Translations under genes and position numbers: made by a program
NCBI GenBank assembly: GCA_022495995.1
Contig: JAFEMH010003629.1
Span: forward strand, 1 to 64,000
DNA from: Adenophora triphylla var. japonica
Lineage: Eukaryota; Streptophyta; Magnoliopsida; Asterales; Campanulaceae
Direction: 5' to 3'
DNA: 64,000 nucleotides
Shown: one piece after another, positions 57,501-64,000 of the stretch
Layout: each line of letters begins with the position of its first letter
Position numbering within the stretch: position 1 is the stretch's first letter
The notes under the pieces: model-generated
Told to the model about the DNA's origin: nothing
Database searches by the model: none
The model's input: the letters and a program-made list of their open reading frames with translations, nothing else

Positions 57501-58134
57501 TTCTTACATGAGATATGTATTTATGAAAAATGTTACAGTATGAGAAAATCTACAATTATTAACAATGTCATATAAATAAATCTCTACTATATGTATATTT
57601 TTATTTATTTATTTTTAATCATTTGGACATTGTTTTGGCCTAAACAATGTTTTAAAAAAAAAAAAAACACTAATACATATAGCTTTCATGTTAGATCTAC
57701 GTTTTGGACCTCAAATGACCCATGTTTTTTCCATAAAAGGATGCATGAGTCAATTAATTCTTAATTACTTCTTTCAAAATTAATATCTAATTTAATTTTC
57801 TTAGAATCAACATTTATTTGAGAAAAATGGTTGGAAAAATGAAACAAAGGAATAAAATATGAACATCTATGTGTACGTACACCCATGCACGTGTACATTT
57901 GTTATGGTTTGCAGCTATCGACATCATGAAAGAGACGAAAACGATTATTTAAGCAATATAGAGAAAAAGAAGTAATAAGGGGGAGGGGGGAATTTACTAC
58001 AATGTAGGCTAAATATTGAAAAAAGTTATATAAATCTGATAATTGGAAATTTGACCCATAAATTTCCTTTACTATAAATCACTTTCTCTTAAATTTCTCA
58101 TTAAATTAAATGTCACCAAATTCTTATTTAATAA
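57501..58134. other. intergenic, nothing assigned
   Basis: AT-rich. Purine-rich GGGGGAGGGGGGAA at 57,980. No gene seen. Confidence 0.5.
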
Positions 58135-58136
58135 TA

Positions 58137-58413
58137 CTCCCTCCGTCCCAACATAAGCTACCCATTTTTTGGGTTACACGCAAATTAAAAAAATGGGTGG
58201 GAAGAAAAAATGTTATGAGTGTAATTTGAAAATAGGAGAGAGAATGAGTGGAGAGAATAGTAAATTATAATAGTGTTGTGAGTATTAAAATAATGTAGGA
58301 GAGAAAATGAGTGGAGGAAATAGTAAAAACTTTTTGCCAAAAAAGGAAAGTGAAAGCTTTTAACGGGACACCCAAAATGGCGAAATGGGAAGCTTCTACA
58401 GGGACGGAGGGAG
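58137..58413. mobile_element. Stowaway-like MITE
   Basis: CTCCCTCCGTCCCAACATAAGC to GAAGCTTCTACAGGGACGGAGGGAG, TA flanks. Next to the R2 repeat, as at 48,420. Confidence 0.9.
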
Positions 58414-58424
58414 TATATCATACT

Positions 58425-58665
58425 GAATGCAACATGTATTAATTAAAAATTATGAAACAGCATCATCAATAATGCCGTCTGCCACCACCGCAAGCCGTTG
58501 GCGTCGGAAACTGATCGTTGTCTGCCTCTGCATCGGAAACCGGTCTTCGTTTGCCGCCATCCATGCATGTCGTATTATATTTAGCTATTTAGTATTATAA
58601 ACTGTCATGTCATGTGATTCATTGTTTTACAGAATATACAATACGAAAATACAACATGAAAACGA
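58425..58665 (-). repeat. dispersed repeat family R2, copy 2
   Basis: Inverted copy of 48,099-48,325; shares CCATCCATGCATG, TAGTATTATAAACTGTCATG and AATTAAAAATTATGAAA. Confidence 0.8.
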
Positions 58666-59238
58666 ATTTATAATATATTATGATACTTTTTTATTTTTTA
58701 AAACTTATAGGGCATTCTCCCTTGAAAATTAGATACTAAATTTCAAGACGCTACTCCCAACCCAAAAGAGGAATGTTCAACTATTTAGGGCACTATAAAT
58801 GGAAACATTCACAAATCAAAAACCTTGAAAACCAAATTTTACACATGCAATGTTTCCTAAAGCTAATGTGGAAAAACAAATATTAGCGTGTCGATTATAT
58901 GAAAAAATAATTGTCATTTAAAGATGAAATGATTGAAGAAAAAAAAAGTTGTTAAAAAGCTCTACGACACGTGCAATTGGATACATACAATTGTCCAAAC
59001 TTTTTGGTTCCGTACTTGTAATATCTAAACAATAAATGTGAGTTGTCGATCTCATAATTTTCCAAGAAACTTGTCACCAATTTTGATTAGTTGCGTGTAT
59101 ATTGTTAGTGGTTTCTTGCTTCTTCAATTTATTTAGAAACTTTAATATTGTTAATTTTCGCGTGTTTTAAATTACTCATTCTATCGCATAATAAGTGTTG
59201 TATTCCATATTGAAAAAATACGTGTTTCTTAAATAAAT
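58666..59238. other. intergenic, nothing assigned
   Basis: AT-rich, no gene seen. Confidence 0.5.
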
Positions 59239-59239
59239 T

Positions 59240-59468
59240 CAGGGGCGAGGCCAGAAACTTTTGAGTAGGGTTGTGTGTGGAAAAAAATTATACTAGAAAT
59301 ATAAAAATTTGGAATGGAAAGGTTCGGAACGATATAAAGTATAAATTTTACGAACAATGAAGGAGGTTGAATAAAATTTTAAACCTATATTTTCCAAAAT
59401 TTAAAGGTAGTTAATGACATTTGTTAAAAGTCAAGGACCCCCTTGGCTTCTATGTGGCCTCGCCACTG
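59240..59468. mobile_element. small non-autonomous element with GGGGCGAGGCCA ends
   Basis: CAGGGGCGAGGCCAG at the left and TGGCCTCGCCACTG at the right are inverted, bounding 229 bp. Related in ends to 44,548-45,955. Confidence 0.6.
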
Positions 59469-59579
59469 CTATAATGTTTCTAAATAAAAAAAGAAATAGT
59501 ATACTACCTCCGTTTCGGGCTCCGTTTCGGGTTAAGCTTCACCATTTTGGTGAAGAACACAAAAAAAAGCAATATATAT

Positions 59580-59691
59580 ATGTAACACCCCTAATTTTTC
59601 ATACATAATTGAGCATTCAATGGCATTAAATATAACTTCAAAATATTAGGGTTTCCACCCCCAAAACCCTATTACATCATAAATGTCATTA
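59580..59691 (+). mobile_element. possible LTR start fragment
   Basis: TGTAACACCCCTAATTTTTCATAC resembles the TGTAACxxCCC start of Tekay-type LTRs. Only about 110 bp before the CACTA element begins; the rest may lie beyond it. Confidence 0.4.
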
Positions 59692-59714
59692 CACTACCAG
59701 AAACTGGTGTTTTA

Positions 59715-60125
59715 GCGACGGAATCAACAGCGACGGAAGCATTCCGTCGCTATTTAGCGACGGAAATTATGCTTTAGCGACGGAATAAATTTGGCGCCAA
59801 ATTTACCGACGGAATTAAATTCCGCCGCTGAATTCCGTCGCTAAAAACGAATATTCGACGAATATTCGTTTTAGCGACGGAATTTCAGCGGCGGAATTTA
59901 ATTCCGTCGCTAAATAAAATATCAGCGACGGAATTATTCCGTCGCTGATAATTTATTTATTTTTTAATTTTTTTAAGTTATCAGCGACGGAATTATTCCG
60001 TCGCTGATAATTTATTTATTTTTTAATTTTTTTTACGTTATCAGCGACGGAATTATTCCGTCGCTGATAATTTATATTTTAAAAAAAAAAAATTGATTAT
60101 CAGCGACGGAATAATTCCGTCGCTG
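59715..60125. repeat. CACTA subterminal palindromes
   Basis: TTAGCGACGGAA / TTCCGTCGCTAA words recur more than 15 times. Four perfect palindromes of about 30 bp of the form ATCAGCGACGGAAT...ATTCCGTCGCTGAT occur at 59,931-60,128. Confidence 0.95.
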
Positions 60126-60140
60126 ATAATTTTAATTTTT

Positions 60141-61330
60141 CTTCTATATACTTTCATTTGTTTAGTTTTTTTTCTATCTTTTTTTCTATAACTTTTTCTA
60201 AAAAAAAACACTAATTAACAAAGGCTAAAATATTATTTTCTAGTCAATAAAAAATTTAAAAAAATTAAAAAATAAATATAGGATAGTTCGTCCCTCTTTT
60301 GACTTTTCTTCTATATACTTTCATTTGTTTAGTTTTTTTTCTATCTTTTTTTATATAACTTTTTCTAAAATAAATCACTAATGAACAAAGGCTAAAATAT
60401 TATTTTCTAGTCAATAAAAAATTTAAAAAAAATTAAAAAATAAATATAGGGTAGTCCGTCCCTCTTTTGACTTTTCTTCTATATACTTTCATTTATTTAT
60501 TTTTTTCTATCTTTTTTTCTATAACTTTTTCTAAAAAAAACCACCAATTAACAAAGGCTAAAATATTATTTTCTAGTCAATAAAAAATTTAAAAAAAATT
60601 AAAAAATAAATATAGGGTAGTCCGTCCCTCTTTTGACTTTTCTTCTATATACCTTCATTTGTTTAGTTTTTTCTATCTTGTATTATATAACTTTTTCTAA
60701 AAAAAAACACTAATTAACAAAGGCTAAAATATTATTTTCTAGTCAGTAAAAAATTTAAAAAAATCAAAAAATAAATATAGGGTAGTCCGTCCCTCTATTG
60801 ACTTTTCTTCTATATACTTTCATTTGTTTAGTTTTTTTTCTATCTTTTTTTCTATAACTTTTTCTAAAAAAAACCACTAATTAACAAATGCTAAAATATT
60901 ATTTTCTAGTCAATAAAAAATTTAAAAAAAATTAAAAAATAAATATAGGGTAGTCCGTCCCTCTTTTGACTTTTCTTCTATATACCTTCATTTGTTTAGT
61001 TTTTTTTCTATCTTTTTTTATATAACTTTTTCTAAAAAAAAACACTAATTAACAAAGGCTAAAATATTATTTTCTAGTCAGTAAAAAATTTAAAAAAATC
61101 AAAAAATAAATATAGGGTAGTCCGTCCCTCTATTGACTTTTCTTCTATATACTTTCATTTGTTTAGTTTTTTTTCTATCTTTTTTTCTATAACTTTTTCT
61201 AAAAAAAACCACTAATTAACAAAGGCTAAAATATTATTTTCTAGTCAGTAAAAAATTTAAAAAAAATTAAAAAATAAATATAGGGTAGTCCGTCCCTCTT
61301 TTGACTTTTCTTCTATATACCTTCATTTGT
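60141..61330. repeat. tandem array, about 167-bp unit, seven copies
   Basis: CTTCTATATACTTTCATTTG recurs at 60,141, 60,308, 60,476, 60,642, 60,807, 60,975, 61,142 and 61,310, with spacings of 165-168 bp. Each unit carries AACAAAGGCTAAAATATTAT and GGGTAGTCCGTCCCTCTTTT. Units differ by a few bases, and alternate ACCTTC/ACTTTC variants suggest two-unit higher-order copying. Confidence 0.95.
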
Positions 61331-61660
61331 GAAAATGGTATACGGCTACCTTGTTTATTTTTTTTTAATTTTTTTCTACATTATAAATGACATTTAAAGT
61401 GTTTTTCATCTTTATGACTTTTCTCAAAATCCAAATGGAATTTGAGTTACAAATATGTGCCATTATTATTATGTTATTACTAATTATTATTGTAGTACTA
61501 AGCATTTACATTTATTATACAATTATTATTATTAAATAATTTTATTAGATTTTAAATGAATTAAATATTTTTTCAAAAAATAAAACTAAATATCATTATT
61601 ATCATTTATTATTAAGTCATTATCTTTCACATGAATCTCCATCTAAGCCATTTATAATAA

Positions 61661-61830
61661 CACATTTAAGTTGAATCCAATGGCTCACATTTTAACAAAC
61701 TATTTCACTTGTATCACCATCTCAACCATCCATTCATATTAACACATTTAAGTTGAATCTAATGGCTCACATTTTAACAAACTATTTCACTTGGATCACC
61801 ATCTCAACCATCCATTCATATTAAATCAAT
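61661..61830. repeat. tandem duplication, 82 bp
   Basis: CACATTTAAGTTGAATC(C/T)AATGGCTCA recurs at 61,661 and 61,743, with the intervening text duplicated nearly exactly. Confidence 0.95.
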
Positions 61831-61843
61831 GGTCCATATTAAT

Positions 61844-61844
<1 letters not shown>

Positions 61845-61884
<40 letters not shown>
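61845..61884. repeat. (TA)n microsatellite
   Basis: About 20 TA units just upstream of the gene-like segment. Confidence 0.95.
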
Positions 61885-61889
<5 letters not shown>

Positions 61890-62275
61890 TCTCACACACA
61901 CACACTTCTCGACACACACACACTCTCTCTCTACTCCATCTCTCCCCGCCATTGGCGATCCCTCCCCTACTTCCGGCGTAACCCGGTTCTCCATCGCCGC
62001 CTTCCTCCGCCTTCCCGGATCATACGCCGCCGTCGCCGTGTTCCGCCTTCTCTCTCTGTGCCGCCGCCTCTCCACCTCCCCTACCGTCGCTCTACCGGTT
62101 CTCTACGGTCGCTCCATCTCTATCCCTCACTCCTGTGGCACCACCGTCGCTCTACCCGTTGCTCGTGCTAGAGCAATTTCGCCTTCAAGTGTTGCAAATC
62201 CGCCCATTTGTACCAAAATTTCCACGGCTTTTACGTGTCAAATCGACGGCTACATCTATTCTAGTTCGTGATTTC
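61885..62275 (+). other. gene-like segment inside the CACTA element
   Basis: An abrupt rise to GC- and C-rich DNA (CACACA and CTCTCT runs, then CGCCGCCTTCC-type text). Open + strand frames exist (61,791-62,171 and 62,038-62,271), but neither has a recognised domain, and the Pro/Arg/Ser bias is that of leader DNA. TTCGTGATT at 62,267 is not a clear donor. It may be a captured host-gene 5' end or the element's own promoter/leader. Confidence 0.4.
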
Positions 62276-63570
62276 TTAATTCTAATTTTTATTATGATTT
62301 TCAATTAATTTTGATTTTGATTTGCCTCGACACACCTTAAGCTCTTTTCATGTATCAAAACAATAGAAAAATTGCTAGTCATGGAGGCAAATAATTAATT
62401 CGGCGGTGTTAACGTGGGGGCTTAATTTTTTCCATTATTTTGCCTCTAAAAACGTCCATCATATCTTTTCAATCGTTGATTTTCATTGAAATTAATTGGT
62501 TTTTTGGTTTATTTATTTATTTTTAATGAAATTAGGGCGATGATATATAATTTATCCGCGCTTCTGAGAGCAATCTATGAAGTACACAGGATAAAAAATG
62601 GTTGAATTTCTTGATATGAGCCTAATATAATTAATTAATTTTTATTTAAATTTTACTAATTTATTAAAATTTTGGTGTGATGATTGAATTATACGGCTTA
62701 ATGCCGGTTCTACTCTTGAAAATTCTTGATTGATAGAGTCGTTTCATATTACGAGCCTTTATTTATTTAATACTTTTTTAAATAATTTTTTTAAATTAAT
62801 TTTTGATGAGTATTTAATTTCGCATTTTTTGTAATCTTTTTTAAATTAATTTTTGAAATTATTTATTTAGTTTTCAATTATAATCAGTGATGATTTAATC
62901 CAAGTGATTGAGGTGTAGATGACTCTGAGACTCTGTTTACAGGGAGAACCCCTTGGAGCTCTACATCTTCATGAAAATTCTGGATTCAACTGAGATTATT
63001 CAATAAATTATTATATTTTTATTTTTTTAATGTGGGAGTTCGCAATAAATTATTTTTATTTTTATATTTTTAAAATGTGGGTTTTTATACTAATAGATTT
63101 TTCTTATTTCAAACACAAGAACAAGAAGTGGTGGTACTAACTGTTGAATTGATATGATTTTCTTTTGGCCTTTCTTCATACCAATTTTGATCAGACATAG
63201 CTGCGAGAGGGGATGCCTAGTTGATCTGTCCATGGAATTTTGCACTTTGGTACTTCCCTTCTGTTTGGAAATGGCCCAATAAATTTGAATTTAAGTTGGA
63301 AATTGGTACCACTACTGAAGAATCTTTCATTACCCCGGGGAAAACTGAATAATAGGGAATAAAAAGAAATAATAGAAAGCTAAACATATGAATGTTTGGA
63401 ATTTTGATTTTTTTGTGGTTTTGTAATTTGATTGAATGAAAATGTTGCGGATTTCCAGCTATTTTGATATTTACTTTCATGCTTCATTTGTATCATTATA
63501 AAAAAAAAATTATTCAATATTGAAAAAAAAAAGGATTTAATTTTGACATTTTTTATTTTTTTTATTTATT
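62276..63570. other. CACTA interior, intron-like
   Basis: AT-rich. GTTTACAGGGAGAACCCC with CTTGGAGCTCTACATCTTC near 62,935-62,970 looks like an acceptor and short exon. No coding frame. Confidence 0.35.
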
Positions 63571-63574
63571 AAAT

Positions 63575-64000
63575 TATTAGCGACGGAATAATCCGCCGGT
63601 GAAATAAAAATTTAATTAAAATAAATTAATTCAGCGGCGGAATATTCCGTCGCTGAAATAAAAATTAAATTAAAATAAATTAATTCAGCGGCGGAATATT
63701 CCGTCGCTGAAATAAAAATTAAATTAAAATAAATTAAATCAGCGACGGAAATTTCCGCCGCTGAAATAAAAATTAAATTAAAATAAATTAAATCAGCGAC
63801 GGAAATTTCCGCCGCTGAAATTAATTTAATTTAATTAATTTTTATTTCAGCGACGGAAATTTCCGTCGCTGAAATAAAAATTAATTAAATTAAATTAATT
63901 TCAGCGGCGGAAATTTCCGTCGCTGATGTCAGTAAATCAGCGACGGAATTAATTCCGTCGGTAAAATCAAAATATACCGGCGGAATTTGAGCCGTCGGAG
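63575..64000. repeat. second block of AGCGACGGAA palindromes
   Basis: At least six CAGCG(A/G)CGGAA(A/T)(A/T)TTCCG(T/C)CGCTG palindromes are spaced by AAATAAAAATTAAATTAAAA. It runs to the window edge, implying that the right CACTA terminus is close. Confidence 0.95.

Larger units (their letters stand above)
59692..64000. mobile_element. CACTA-type element, right end outside window
   Basis: CACTACCAGAAACTGGTGTT is the typical CACTA terminus. Subterminal AGCGACGGAAT units in both orientations follow at the left (59,715-60,125) and reappear at 63,575-64,000. No transposase seen in the 4.3 kb, so this is a non-autonomous form unless the missing part encodes it. Confidence 0.85.

Noticed and set aside
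61791..62271. Protein-coding gene inside the CACTA element
   Set aside because: Open frames start in the TA repeat and are Ser/Pro/Arg-rich without a domain; listed only as a gene-like segment.

Overview
This is nuclear DNA from a flowering plant, most likely a eudicot. The evidence is three intron-containing plant genes (a CONSTANS-like B-box/CCT regulator, a CASP-like membrane protein and a SWEET sugar transporter) set in AT-rich DNA crowded with plant transposons: Ty3/gypsy LTR elements, Stowaway, Tourist, hAT, CACTA and Helitron-type DNA elements, and a tRNA-derived SINE. The sequence does not fix the species.

Layout. 1-25,222 is a Ty3/gypsy chromovirus (Tekay/Del-like) on the + strand. 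Its 5' LTR is cut by the window edge; gag, protease, RT-RNase H, integrase and chromodomain follow, then a complete 3' LTR. Its protease is interrupted by a second LTR element at 3,032-19,788, flanked by a perfect 5-bp target duplication (gtgtt). This nested element reads on the - strand and belongs to the Tat (Ogre/Retand-like) lineage. It has gag, protease and integrase remnants but no recognisable reverse transcriptase. Between integrase and its 3' LTR it carries two tandem-repeat arrays and an antisense gene with plant mobile domain (PMD) signatures. At 25,223-26,688 there is a second copy of the outer element's primer-binding site and leader, joined to a truncated related LTR in inverted orientation.

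26,689-59,691 is gene-bearing and dense in small elements. COL (31,208-34,465, +, four exons, 376 aa), CASPL (38,267-35,236, -, two exons, 200 aa) and SWEET (55,833-57,287, +, six exons, 258 aa) all have consistent splice sites and intact reading frames. Around and inside them are about 15 Stowaway-like MITEs, three of them interrupted by another MITE, plus two mini-Helitrons, a Tourist MITE, a hAT-like element filled with TTAACCGG-type repeats, a SINE, several fold-back elements and three locally repeated families that I cannot name. The genes are functionally unrelated: light/flowering transcription, membrane scaffolding and sugar efflux.

59,692-64,000 is the left part of a CACTA-type element. 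It holds palindromic AGCGACGGAAT units, a seven-copy array of about 167 bp, and a GC-rich gene-like segment; its right end lies outside the window.

The coding parts of the two large LTR elements (1-23,000) are full of 1-2 base indels. Some of these may be consensus errors in methylated repeats rather than true mutations. All family names come from reading motifs by eye; no searches were run.
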